Assembly (NCBI GenBank): GCA_963818885.1
Contig: CAWFTP010000001.1
Span: forward strand, 558,001 to 622,000
Reading direction: 5' to 3'
DNA length: 64,000 bases
Origin: DATFDN01 sp963818885
Lineage (GTDB): Bacteria; Pseudomonadota; Alphaproteobacteria; Acetobacterales; Acetobacteraceae
Each line of letters starts with the position of its first letter. Positions within the stretch are counted from its first letter, which is position 1. Position numbers and translations under genes: made by a program. The notes under the pieces are model-generated. The model had not been told where the DNA came from. It did no database searches and saw only the letters and a list, made by a program, of their open reading frames with translations. Below are positions 1-8,608 of the stretch, piece after piece.

Positions 1-435
1 GCACATCCCGCCCAGCGTGCAGAGCGCGGTGCCTGGATCGACCGGGAAGAACAGGCCCTGGTCGCGCAGCGTCTCGTTCAGCAGCGGGCGGGTCACCCCG
101 GCCTGCACCCGGCAGTCCATGTCAGCGGCGTTGACCTCCAGGATCGCGGTCATGCGGGAGAGATCGACCGTGATGCCGCCGCGCACCGGCGTCACATGGC
201 CCTCGAGCGAGGTGCCGGCGCCCCAGGCGACGACCGGCACACGGTGTTGATGGCAGAGGCCGAGCAGTCGAGACACCTCCTCGGTCGTCTCGGCGAAGGC
301 GACGCCGTCCGGCAGTGCCGGCGGCTGGGTGTCCTGGCCGTGCGAATGGTGCTCGCGCAGGCCGGTGTTGGTGGTGATCCGCTCACCCAGGAATCCGCCT
401 GCGGCGTCGATCACCGCAGCGACTTCAGATGGCAT
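1..435 (-). CDS. FAD-linked oxidase, GlcD / D-lactate dehydrogenase family (N-terminal part, runs off the window)
   Basis: Only the first 145 residues are visible because the gene continues past the left edge. They form the FAD-binding half of a PCMH-type flavoenzyme like glycolate oxidase GlcD or cytochrome-linked D-lactate dehydrogenase, which oxidise 2-hydroxy acids. The FAD pyrophosphate-binding stretch WGAGTSLEGH lies at residues 71-80, followed by GGITVDLSRM and by VDPGT near 134. The start at 435 gives MPSEVAAVIDAAGG, which fits the family N-terminus. Its neighbours on the other strand (HpcH aldolase and UxaA, 2.4-4.8 kb) point to hydroxy-acid or sugar-acid catabolism. The family is clear; the substrate is unknown because the C-terminal domain is missing. 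Confidence 0.9.
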   Translation of the reverse strand, partial: MPSEVAAVIDAAGGFLGERITTNTGLREHHSHGQDTQPPALPDGVAFAETTEEVSRLLGLCHQHRVPVVAWGAGTSLEGHVTPVRGGITVDLSRMTAILEVNAADMDCRVQAGVTRPLLNETLRDQGLFFPVDPGTALCTLGGMC

Positions 436-507
436 CGCCGTCCCTCGCATTTCGGGGGACTATCGGGCGGGACCCCCATGCCTGTGAAGCCCCGCCCGAG
501 GCGACGA

Positions 508-2142
508 TCAGACGAGCGGCAGGCTGGGCGTCCCCTGGAAGGTAACTTGGGTGCCGTCCGTCAGGGTCAGGTACGTCGAGCCGCCACGCGATGTCTGATT
601 GGCGATGGCGCTGCCGGCGAAGCCCTGGAAGGTCACGGTATCGCGGGCGGCGTTGTAGCCAGTGATCAGGTCGGTGCCGCCGCCCGAGCCGTTGACGAAC
701 ACCAGGTCGCCGACGCCGGCTCCCAGGCCGAGCGTGGTCGGCCCGGCGCCGAAGGTGATGTCCATCGCCCCGGGCCCGGCGGCGATATAGGCGCTGCCGG
801 CCCCCCCAGTGTAGCTGAGCGCGCCGCCACCGCCGCCATAGGCGAAGTTGCCCGCCCCGCCCACCACGCTGCTGCTGCTCCCGGCGTAGTCCGTCAGATG
901 TATCCCGCCGGAGCCAGCGAAGATGGTGTCATTTCCCGATGCGACCACGGCCACCGAGCCGGTATTCGTGGTGATCTCGTCGTTCCCCGCGCTCAGCACG
1001 TAGCCGGTGTTCTGCAGAGTGAGGTCGCTGGCTACGCCGGCCAGAGTCGCGACCGTGGTGCTGTTGCCCGTGGAGGTCAGGCTGACCCCGCCGAGACCGG
1101 CATCGACGCCGTCGCTGTTGCCGGTCACCAGCACGGTCGCATGCTTGTAGCCGGTGTGGGTGGTCGTGCTGTTGGCGCTGATCCAGAGCGAGGTGGGGCC
1201 GCCGCCTGTCGGATCGAGCTTGGGCTCCACCGCAAGGGAGGTGTCGTTGCTGAGGCTCGCCGGGCCGGAGGAGAGCTGGATCGCGGTCAGCCCGTAGTAT
1301 TGGTTGTCGTCGATCGTGGCGACGGTTGCGGTGGAATTGCGCACCATGGTCGGAATGTGGGCGTGCAGGTCGTTCATGATCGTGTTGCCGGACACGGTCA
1401 GAGTCGAGCCCGGGAGGATGCCGCCTTCCTCGCCATAGGAGATGATGACCGGATTCTGCGACGCCGCGCCCTGCTGGATGGTGTTGCCTTGGATGATCGC
1501 GTTGCCGCCGTTCGGGAGATCGATCTCGTAGGACGCGGTCCCGCTGGTGCCGTCGCCGATCGTGCTGTTGAGGATGGATGTGTTGTCGGCTCGGCTCTTG
1601 ATGTCGTGGCCGACGATGGCGCCGATCGAGACGCTGTCCTCGAAGGTGAATTGGGCGATGTGGTTGACGTAGATGTTGTGGCTTTGCCCGTCACCGGCAC
1701 CGTTCGCGGTAAAGGTCGAGTTGTTGACGATGATGGTCCCCGTATTGGCGACGTAAGGGGTTGCGAGCAGTCCCTCCTGGTTGTTGCGGATCGTGTCGTT
1801 GTTGAGAGTGAGATCGCCGTTCTGATAGCGGATGCCGGCGCCGTTGTTGCCCTGCGCCTTGGAGATCCTGGCGCCCGTCAGCGTGATCCCGTTGATGGTG
1901 ACATCGGGGGCATGGGTGCCGTCCCCGACGATGATGATGCCCTTGTTGTTCGGCGGCACGACGGTCGCCTGCATGATGACGTTGCCGCCGATGGCCTGCA
2001 GGGTGATGCTGTCGTTGATCTGCAACCAGTTGTTGTTGTAGGTTCCGGCCTGGATGTCGATCACGTCGCCGTCCTGCGAGGCGGCAACCGCCTGGGTGAT
2101 CGTCGCATATTGCATCGACGCGCCAACGGTCAGTGTGGACAT
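508..2142 (-). CDS. Right-handed beta-helix protein, candidate type I secreted protein
   Basis: This 544-residue protein begins MSTLTVGASMQYATI. The start at 2142 is chosen because AAGGGGGA lies 4-5 bases upstream; the longer reading from 2238 adds 32 arginine-rich residues with no such site. Residues ~10-280 read as a parallel beta-helix, with repeated short strands such as LTLNNDTI, IIVNNSTF and STLTVSGNTI. The C-terminal third is Gly/Ser/Ala-rich and ends with GGTDLITGYNA, DTVTFQGF and LTLTDGTQVTFQG, which resembles the tail of RTX-like type I secreted proteins. There is no N-terminal signal peptide, consistent with type I export. Canonical GGxGxDxxx nonapeptides are absent. The export route is inferred; an exporter operon lies at 18-29 kb. 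No enzymatic function is claimed. Confidence 0.8.
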   Translation of the reverse strand: MSTLTVGASMQYATITQAVAASQDGDVIDIQAGTYNNNWLQINDSITLQAIGGNVIMQATVVPPNNKGIIIVGDGTHAPDVTINGITLTGARISKAQGNNGAGIRYQNGDLTLNNDTIRNNQEGLLATPYVANTGTIIVNNSTFTANGAGDGQSHNIYVNHIAQFTFEDSVSIGAIVGHDIKSRADNTSILNSTIGDGTSGTASYEIDLPNGGNAIIQGNTIQQGAASQNPVIISYGEEGGILPGSTLTVSGNTIMNDLHAHIPTMVRNSTATVATIDDNQYYGLTAIQLSSGPASLSNDTSLAVEPKLDPTGGGPTSLWISANSTTTHTGYKHATVLVTGNSDGVDAGLGGVSLTSTGNSTTVATLAGVASDLTLQNTGYVLSAGNDEITTNTGSVAVVASGNDTIFAGSGGIHLTDYAGSSSSVVGGAGNFAYGGGGGALSYTGGAGSAYIAAGPGAMDITFGAGPTTLGLGAGVGDLVFVNGSGGGTDLITGYNAARDTVTFQGFAGSAIANQTSRGGSTYLTLTDGTQVTFQGTPSLPLV

Positions 2143-2281
2143 GGTTTCCCCCTTGGCGCGGGCCGGCCGGCCGCACGCTTCGCTCGAGTTCAAAAACCTC
2201 CGACAGAGATCACGACTCTGCGAGCCGTGATCGAACACATTTCAAACGAGCGGCCAACCCTCAATCAATTACACTTTGGCT

Positions 2282-2304
2282 ATTAACGCGGTGCTGACGT
2301 TAAT
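2282..2304. promoter_or_regulatory. Perfect inverted repeat in divergent intergenic region, candidate operator
   Basis: ATTAACG at 2282-2288 and CGTTAAT at 2298-2304 are perfect inverted arms separated by 9 bases. The site sits in the 261-base gap between the beta-helix gene and the HpcH aldolase gene, about 100 bases before the aldolase start, in a locally AT-richer stretch. Its size is typical of a dimeric repressor site. No regulator gene is adjacent, so the binding protein is unknown. Confidence 0.4.
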
Positions 2305-2403
2305 TTGGCGCCGTGACATGCTCCGCCCTCGTTCTCGCGCGCGTTGACGAGCGTCGCCCAGCCCCATAGCGTTGCCCCTCGTCGTCAATGATGGGGAAGC
2401 GAG

Positions 2404-3183
2404 ATGACCAACCGGATCAAGCAGCGGCTGAAGGAGGGCAAGGCCGTGGTGAACGGTTGGCTTGCCATTCCGTCCGGCTTCTCTGCCGAGGTGATGGCCC
2501 AGTGCGGCTGGGACAGCGTCACCGTCGACATGCAGCACGGCGTGCAAGACTATTTGTCGATGGTGCAGTGCTTCCAGGCGATGCAGTGCCATCCGGTCAC
2601 CCCGCTGGTGCGGGTGCCGTGGAACGAGCCCGGCATTGTGGGCAAGGTGCTGGACGGCGGCGCCTGGGGCGTGATCTGCCCGATGGTGAACAACAAGGCC
2701 GAGGCGCAGCGCCTGGTCGAGTACAGCCTGTATCCGCCCGCCGGCAAGCGCAGCAACGGCCCGATCCGCGCCGCCATGTATGGCGAGGCGAGCAACTACC
2801 AGAAGATCGCCAATGACGAGGTGCTGGTGATCCCGATGATCGAGACACAGGAGGCGATCGACAATATCGAGGCCATCCTAGATGTCCCGGGGATCAGCGG
2901 CATCTATGTCGGCCCGTCCGACCTCGGCTTCTCGCTCGGCATGATCCCGATCCTCGACCGGGAGGAGCCGAAGATCCTCGGCATCTACGAGATGCTGATC
3001 CGCGAGACCAAGAAGCGCGGCTTGTTCGCCGGGCTGCACAATGGCACGCCGACCTACGCCGCGAAGATGATCGACATGGGCTTCCGCTTCGTCACCATCG
3101 CCAACGACAGCGGCCTGATGGCGCGCGCGGCGCGCGAGGCGGTGGCAACGGTGCGCAAGGCCGCGGGGCCTGTTGCCGGCTAG
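2404..3183 (+). CDS. HpcH/HpaI family aldolase
   Basis: A 259-residue class II (metal-dependent) pyruvate aldolase of the HpcH/HpaI family, which reversibly splits 2-oxo-4-hydroxy acids into pyruvate and an aldehyde. The family landmarks are visible: VDMQHGVQD near residue 45, RVPWNEPG near 77, and the metal ligands Glu in MIETQEA (~150) and Asp in VGPSDLG (~177). Length is normal for the family. The start is supported by GGGGAAG upstream. It is followed at 3203 by a terminator-like hairpin and then by an altronate dehydratase-like gene, suggesting a sugar-acid breakdown pair. The exact substrate cannot be read from the sequence. Confidence 0.9.
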   Translation: MTNRIKQRLKEGKAVVNGWLAIPSGFSAEVMAQCGWDSVTVDMQHGVQDYLSMVQCFQAMQCHPVTPLVRVPWNEPGIVGKVLDGGAWGVICPMVNNKAEAQRLVEYSLYPPAGKRSNGPIRAAMYGEASNYQKIANDEVLVIPMIETQEAIDNIEAILDVPGISGIYVGPSDLGFSLGMIPILDREEPKILGIYEMLIRETKKRGLFAGLHNGTPTYAAKMIDMGFRFVTIANDSGLMARAAREAVATVRKAAGPVAG

Positions 3184-3202
3184 GGTTTCGTGCTCAAACG
3201 CG

Positions 3203-3232
3203 GGGCCGGGGGAGCGATCCTCCGGCCCTTTT
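3203..3232 (+). terminator. Terminator-like hairpin with T tract
   Basis: GGGCCGGGGGA (3203-3213) pairs with TCCTCCGGCCC (3218-3228) over 11 positions with one G-T wobble. The loop is GCGA and TTTT follows. It lies 20 bases after the HpcH aldolase stop and 17 bases before the uxaA-like start, so it could end or attenuate transcription between the two genes. Confidence 0.65.
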
Positions 3233-3248
3233 CGTTGGAGCGCGCCCG

Positions 3249-4772
3249 ATGCCATCTCCGTCCGTCATCAGCCTGCATCCCGACGACAGCGTGCTGATCG
3301 CGCGCTCGACGCTGCTGGAGGGCGCCCCGCTCGGCGACGGCGTCGCCACCGTCCAGCGCATCCAGGCCGGCCACAAGGTCGCGGTGCGGCCGATCACGGT
3401 GGGCGAGCCGGTGCGCCGCTACGGGCAGATCATCGGCTTCGCCACAAAGCCGATCGCGCCGGGCGAGCACGTGCACGTGCACAACAGCGGGATGGGCGAT
3501 TTCGCCAAGGACTATGCCTACGGCGTCGATGCGCGGCCGACCGACTTCGTCAACCATGCCGCCAGCTTCCAGGGCTTCCGCCGTCCCGACGGCCGGGCGG
3601 CGACGCGCAACTACATTGGGATCCTCACCAGCGTGAATTGCTCGGCGCATGTCGCCGGGCTGATCGCCGACATGTTCCGCCGCAACCCGTTCACCGGTGA
3701 CGATCCGCTCGCCGACTTCCCCAACGTGGACGGGGTTGTCGCGCTGACCCACAAGAGCGGCTGCGGCATGGCCGAGGGCGAGCCGCTGACCCTGCTGCGC
3801 CGCACGCTCGCGGGCTATGCGCGGCACGCCAATTTCTCCCACGTCGTGGTGCTTGGCCTCGGCTGCGAGGTGAACCAGATCGGCGGGCTGATCGAGGAGC
3901 AGCGCCTCGCCGGGCGGCTGAAGGGTATGGACATCCAGTCGCTCGGCGGCACCCGCCGCACCGTGGAGGCGGGCGTCGCCTTCGTGCGCGAGGTGCTGGC
4001 GGAGGCGAACGCTGTGCGCCGGGAGCCGATACCGGCGAGCGAGCTCTGCATCGCCCTGCAATGCGGCGGCTCGGACGGGTATTCGGGCGTCTCCGCCAAC
4101 CCGGCGCTCGGCGCGGCGAGCGACCTCGTGGTGCGGCATGGCGGCACGGTGATCCTGTCGGAGACACCCGAGACCTACGGCGCCGAGCACCTGCTGACCC
4201 GCCGCGCAGTCTCCCCCGAAGTGGGCGAGAAGCTGGTCGCGCTGATGCGCTGGTGGGAGGAGTACACCAAGCGCGAGGGGGCGGAGATGAACGCCAATCC
4301 CTCGCCCGGCAACAAGGCGGGCGGGCTGACGACGATCCTCGAGAAATCGCTCGGCGCGATGGCGAAGGCGGGCAGCACCAACCTCGTCGACGTGGTGCGC
4401 TACGCCGAGCCGGTGACGGCCAAGGGCTTCGTCTTCATGGACACGCCCGGCTTCGACCCCGTCGCGGCGACCGGGCAGGTCGCGGGCGGCGCCAACCTCG
4501 TGTGCTTCACCACCGGGCGCGGCAGCGTGTTCGGCTGCAAGCCGTCGCCCTCGATCAAGCTCGCGACCAACACGCCCATGTATCGCCGGCTGGAGGAGGA
4601 CATGGACGTGAACTGTGGCACCATCCTCGACGGCGAGGAGACGGTGCAGGAATGCGGCGCCCGCATCTTCGACCTGATGCTCCGCGTCGCCTCGGGCGAG
4701 CGCACCAAGAGCGAGAGCTTCGATTTCGGCGGCGCCGAGTTCGCGCCCTGGATCATCGGCGCGACGATGTAG
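3249..4772 (+). CDS. UxaA family hydrolyase, altronate/galactarate dehydratase-like
   Basis: A 507-residue dehydratase of the UxaA/GarD family, which removes water from sugar acids such as altronate or galactarate using iron. The N-terminal ~85 residues form a SAF-like domain (GDGVATVQRI, PGEHVHVHN). The catalytic part carries RPDGRAATRNYIGI near 118, KSGCGMAEGE near 172, GLGCEVNQIG near 204 and LQCGGSDGYSG near 272. N-terminal and catalytic domains are on one chain, as in altronate dehydratase. It follows the HpcH aldolase gene by 65 bases with a hairpin between. Its stop overlaps the start of a HicB-like gene (TAGTG). The dehydratase assignment is firm; the sugar acid is not known. Confidence 0.9.
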   Translation: MPSPSVISLHPDDSVLIARSTLLEGAPLGDGVATVQRIQAGHKVAVRPITVGEPVRRYGQIIGFATKPIAPGEHVHVHNSGMGDFAKDYAYGVDARPTDFVNHAASFQGFRRPDGRAATRNYIGILTSVNCSAHVAGLIADMFRRNPFTGDDPLADFPNVDGVVALTHKSGCGMAEGEPLTLLRRTLAGYARHANFSHVVVLGLGCEVNQIGGLIEEQRLAGRLKGMDIQSLGGTRRTVEAGVAFVREVLAEANAVRREPIPASELCIALQCGGSDGYSGVSANPALGAASDLVVRHGGTVILSETPETYGAEHLLTRRAVSPEVGEKLVALMRWWEEYTKREGAEMNANPSPGNKAGGLTTILEKSLGAMAKAGSTNLVDVVRYAEPVTAKGFVFMDTPGFDPVAATGQVAGGANLVCFTTGRGSVFGCKPSPSIKLATNTPMYRRLEEDMDVNCGTILDGEETVQECGARIFDLMLRVASGERTKSESFDFGGAEFAPWIIGATM

Positions 4773-5065
4773 TGCAGAAAATCGCGCCCACTTACCTGGT
4801 TGACTATCCCGTTCTGATCGAGCCGCTGCCGGCGGAGGACGGAGGCGGCTATGTAGCTTCTGTTCCAGACTTGCCCGGTTGCATGTCCGATGGCCCGACG
4901 CGCGAGCTAGCTGCCCGCAATGTGGAGGACGCGATCAGGGCCTGGATCGACGAGGCCCGGGCACTCGGACGCGAGGTGCCGGTTGCTCACGTCATCTGGC
5001 AAAAGCGCTATGATGAAGGCCGACCTGTGCGGCGCTCAGGGGATTTCACATGTGCTACCCGCTGA
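4772..5065 (+). CDS. HicB-family antitoxin-like protein (orphan)
   Basis: A 97-residue protein starting with GTG at 4772, whose first base is the last base of the preceding stop codon. Residues ~8-65 match the HicB partial RNase H fold: YPVLIEPLPAEDGGGYVASV, then DLPGCMSDGPT and the helix RNVEDAIRAWIDEA. HicB normally neutralises a HicA toxin that cleaves mRNA. No HicA-sized gene is found directly upstream or downstream: the next gene is a glycosyltransferase on the opposite strand whose end overlaps by 11 bases. No clear C-terminal DNA-binding helix-turn-helix is seen. It may be a solitary HicB or a remnant of a pair. Confidence 0.8.
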   Translation: MQKIAPTYLVDYPVLIEPLPAEDGGGYVASVPDLPGCMSDGPTRELAARNVEDAIRAWIDEARALGREVPVAHVIWQKRYDEGRPVRRSGDFTCATR

Positions 5066-6161
5066 TGCCGACGGCTAACAGCCTGCTCCCCGATCTCGTT
5101 CCCCGCTGAAAGCGGGTGATAGCGCGCCAACCGGCCAGCCTCGCTGCGGACTGCACCGCCAGGGTGGCCGATTGCAGCAATGCCCCACGTGCGGCCTCCG
5201 CCATGTCGCGGCGCAGCTTAGGATGACGAATCAGATGCTGTAGGGCATCGGTCCAGTCAGCCTCGGTGTTCGGGACCAGCCGGGCAGCGGAAGCGCCCCG
5301 ATACGCTGCCGTGTCGGAGGCGAGCACCGCGAGGCCCAGGGCGGCGTAGTCCAGCACCTTGATCGCCGACTTGGCGCGGTTGAACCCGGTGTCGGTCAGC
5401 GGTGCGATGCCGATGTCCCATGCCGGCATTCGGGTGATCCAGTTGACGAACCCCGGATAGGACTGCCCCGCGACGCCGTCGGGCAAGGCCCGGTTCACCC
5501 AGCGCGGCAGGTCATCGGCGGCCGTCACCCCGATCATGTCGAACCGGATGCGCGGTCCGAACACGGCGTGCAGCCGCTCGAGCGCCGGGCGCACCAGCGC
5601 AAAATCGTCGTCGTGGGTGGTGGTGCCCATGAACAGGATCCGCACCGGTCCCGGCCGACGCGCCGGTAGTCGCGCGCCATCGGACAGCCAGAGGCGCTCG
5701 TCGAGCCCGTTCGGGATCACGACCGCGTCGGCGCGAAGGGACGCGAGCACGGGAGTGGACACCCAGACCGCGTCCGCGTCGGCGAGCAGCCGGCGAACGG
5801 TGGCTGCTTTTGGGCGGAGCAGGCCGGCGTCCGGATGCGCCGGCGGGACGCGCGCCAGATCGTCGTCGATGTCGTACACCAGCTTCATGCCGGTGGCGCG
5901 GCAATGCGCGACGAGGGCCGTGGCCGTCACGAGATCGGGAATCGCATGCCGATGCGTGATGACGAGATCAGCCCGAAGCCGCAGCGCCTCTTCAACTGAC
6001 GCCACGCTAACGTCGAGTTCCGCGCCAAGATGGTGAAGCGGCTGCAGCAGGCGGATGTAGGCGCATGGCGTGGGCACGCCGGTCGGGAAGCGCTCCGGGA
6101 TGGCGATGACGCGCGGGCGGGGTTTGGCGATGCGCCCCCTCCCCCTAACCCCCTCCCGCAA
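5055..6161 (-). CDS. Glycosyltransferase, GT4-like (group 1)
   Basis: A GT-B fold glycosyltransferase of up to 368 residues. It has an N-terminal Rossmann half with VYDIDDDLARVP (~98) and VSTPVLASLRADAVVIPNG (~135), and a C-terminal half with RILFMGTTTHDDDF, DIGIAPLTDT and a nucleotide-sugar-binding-like end (NRAKSAIKVLDYAALG). It would transfer a sugar from a nucleotide donor to an unknown acceptor. The start is uncertain. The only in-frame start found is TTG at 6161, inside a large palindromic repeat; the conserved sequence begins about 17 residues later at VIAIPERFPTG. It follows the larger glycosyltransferase in the same direction with overlap, so the two are probably co-transcribed. Confidence 0.85.
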   Translation of the reverse strand: MREGVRGRGRIAKPRPRVIAIPERFPTGVPTPCAYIRLLQPLHHLGAELDVSVASVEEALRLRADLVITHRHAIPDLVTATALVAHCRATGMKLVYDIDDDLARVPPAHPDAGLLRPKAATVRRLLADADAVWVSTPVLASLRADAVVIPNGLDERLWLSDGARLPARRPGPVRILFMGTTTHDDDFALVRPALERLHAVFGPRIRFDMIGVTAADDLPRWVNRALPDGVAGQSYPGFVNWITRMPAWDIGIAPLTDTGFNRAKSAIKVLDYAALGLAVLASDTAAYRGASAARLVPNTEADWTDALQHLIRHPKLRRDMAEAARGALLQSATLAVQSAARLAGWRAITRFQRGTRSGSRLLAVGISG

Positions 6162-6224
6162 GGCGAGGGGGGACTCGCCAAGTTGGTCCCCCCTCGCCTT
6201 GCGGGAGGGGGGAAGGAGGAGGGG
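6136..6224. repeat. Palindromic repeat element, copy 1 (38-nt arms)
   Basis: Arms at 6136-6173 and 6187-6224 are complementary, the inner 25 bases perfectly, around a 13-base loop. The sequence is the same kind of C/G-rich palindrome as the copy at 23101-23190 (shared core CTCCCnCAAGGnGAGGGGGGA). It lies inside coding sequence: it encodes the tail PPPSPLPQGEGG of the upstream glycosyltransferase and holds the stop of that gene and the presumed start of the next. It looks like a REP-type mobile palindrome. Confidence 0.8.
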
Positions 6225-8608
6225 TCGCCGCTAGATATGCCGTCGCGTAGAAATCCCGCGCGCCCGCGCGCGCCGCGATCACCGCTTTGCTGCTCCGAAG
6301 CGCCGCCCGGACCTCGGCGAAGGCGGCGCGCCACTCGGCGGTGGTGGCGGCCGGATCGACCAGCCAGGTAAGCGGGCGTGCTTCCAGCCGCTCGGGAAAG
6401 GCGCCGATCCGCGAAGCCACGATCGGCATCCCGGCCGCGATCGCGGCTGACAGCGTGTAGCTCCACGTCTCCGGCCACTGCGCGGGAAACCACGCCACGT
6501 GCGCCCGTGTCCGCGCGAGCAGATCGGGCAGCGCAGCATCCTCGTAGCGGCCCGTCGCCCGGATACGCGGGCGCAGATGGCGCGGGAGTTTGGCCTCGGA
6601 ATAGCCGATCAGGCGTAGGTCGATCTCGGCAGCCCCGGCCGTCTGGGCGAGCGCGAGCACGCTCGCCAGCCCCTTCTGGCCGGCCAGCACGCCCAGCAAC
6701 GCGACCCGCAGCCTCTCATCGGGCCCTGGCACGATCGGCCGGAGTACCCAGCGGGTACCGGCTGGAGACTCATGGGGCGCAAGCACCGTGCGGGCATGGG
6801 GGCTGTAGCGGCCGATCCGCCGGCAAGCGTCCTCGCTCGGACACAGGACACGCTCAGCCTCGCGCAGCAGCCAATCATGCCGAGCGCGCCAATGCAGGAT
6901 CTCCCGCGCGCCATGGCTCGGGCGCTGGGCGATGCAGAGATTGCACCCGGCCTGCGTCGGCTCGCCACAATAGGCGCCGTCGGGCTGGGGCAGCAAGTTG
7001 ACCTGCGGGCAGATCAGGAACCAATCATGGACGGTGACGTCGAGGGGCACGCCGAGGCCGCGGATCAGGCCGCGCAGATCCAGGTCGTCCAGCCCCATAA
7101 CATGGTGCACGTGCACCCGCGTGACCCCGACGGATCGGAGAACGCGCAACAGCTCGTCGCGGCGGCGGGCAGGAACGGTCGCCGAGCCGTGCCCGGGCAG
7201 GCTCGGCACGGTCAGCGTGATGCCGCGCTCCGAGGGTTGCAGCAGAAGCAGGTTCGCCCGCCCTCGCAGCCGCTCCGCCAGCACGTCGATGTGGCGCTGA
7301 ACGCCGCCGCCCTGCTGGTGCGAGACGAACAGGATGACCGGCAATCGGGCGCGGCGGAGCAGTTCGGCGGTCAGGGCGAAACGGAAGGGCTCGACCGCCC
7401 CGACGCGGACATGGCGCTCGACCGCGCGGGAGAAGTCCGGCCAGCGTTGCGCGAGCACCGCCTCCCCGGCGGCGCGTGCGCGACCCGCATCGCTGCCGAA
7501 GCTCGCTTCCGCGTCGTGGTGGACATAGGTGTCGCACGCCAGCATGTGCCGCCAGCCACGCGTGCTGGCGCGGAGGCAGAAATCCACTTCCTCCCCGTAC
7601 CCGCGTCCGAATGCCGCTTCGTCGAAACGCCCCACGTCGTCGAGAGCGGCGCGGCGTATGTACATGCAGAAGCCGATCGTGGTCGGGACGCGCACGCGTC
7701 GTCCGGCGTTCGCCGCCCGGGCCGCGGCGTCGATCGTGGCGAGATCGGCGGCCGGTGCGCCACCCGCGACCGACGGGTAGCTGCAAATCGTCGCGTTATT
7801 CGACCACGGCGAGACGGTGGCGATCCCGTCCTCCGCGTAAGCATGCGCGGCGAGGCGCGCGAGCCAGCCGGGAGGCACCTCGGTATCGGCGTTCAGCAGC
7901 ACGACGTCGGCGGACCCGGCCTCTTCCATTCCTCGATTGGCCGAGGCCACGAATCCGCGGTTCCGTGGATTGCAGAGGAGCGTGACGTCAGGATCGGCGG
8001 CAAGGCGGCGCAGCCACGCCGAGAGCGGCCGTTCCGGGCGAGGCATCGTCGATCACGATCACCCGTCCCGCCGGCCGGGCGGGGTCCGCGAGCACCGATT
8101 CGAGGCAACGGCGGGTCTCCGCGAGCCCGCGATAACACGGGACCACGACGTCGACCCGGCCATGCGCCGGGCACGCCGGCGGTATGCCCGGCGCGGGAAG
8201 GAACAGGCCGGGGTCGAAGGCGGGCTCGGTGGCGAAGCCCTGGGCACGGCCGACCAGCATATGGAAAACGAGCGGATTCGCCGCCGCTTCCGGATGCTGG
8301 TCGGCATAGAACGGCGCGTCGAAGGCGGGATGCGGGTTGCGTAGCTCGGCTGCCCCGGACCTCAGGTAATGCAGCAGCGGGTCCATGCCGGAGACGGCGA
8401 CGTCGGGGTTGTGCGCGCGATACCAGGCGCCGTCGAAGAACGGGTTGGGGTTTCGGCCTTCGCTCAGGCCGTGGCGGATGTAGTGTTCGAGCGCGTCCGC
8501 CTCCGCGACGTCCGGGTAGCGGGCGGCGTAGAAGGCGGGATCGAAGAGAGGCCGGAGCTGCTCGGCGATGCCGCGCAAGCGCGACCGTCTCGCCTGGGGA
8601 GCGGACAT
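6145..8608 (-). CDS. Two-headed glycosyltransferase (GT2 + GT4), frameshifted once near 8036
   Basis: Removing one base from the GGG at 8036-8038 joins two reading frames into an 820-residue protein. The start at 8608 follows GTAGGAGGGCGC, a strong ribosome site. Residues ~10-130 hold three copies of a motif like FDPAFYAARYPDVA...GRNPNP, often attached to glycosyltransferases of this group. A GT2 domain follows (VDVVVPCYRG, VIVIDDASP, ADTEVPPGW with its DxD-like element, FGRGYGEEVDFCLR). A GT4 domain completes it (FVSHQQGGGVQRH, VTVHDWFLICPQ, LLGVLAGQKG, CPSEDACRR). The C-terminal tail PPPSPLPQGEGG is encoded by a palindromic repeat. It probably builds a surface polysaccharide or glycosylates a protein. 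The break is probably a sequencing insertion. Confidence 0.85.

Noticed and set aside
196..2286. Long open frame on the plus strand opposite the beta-helix gene
   Set aside because: It has no family signature and is rich in Gly/Val/Asp/Arg as expected of a frame opposite a GC-rich gene; the minus-strand beta-helix reading is coherent and has a ribosome site.
4061..5065. Long frame that fuses part of the UxaA shadow with the HicB sequence
   Set aside because: Only the last 97 codons carry HicB similarity; the earlier part is the out-of-frame shadow of the dehydratase. The GTG at 4772 is the plausible start.
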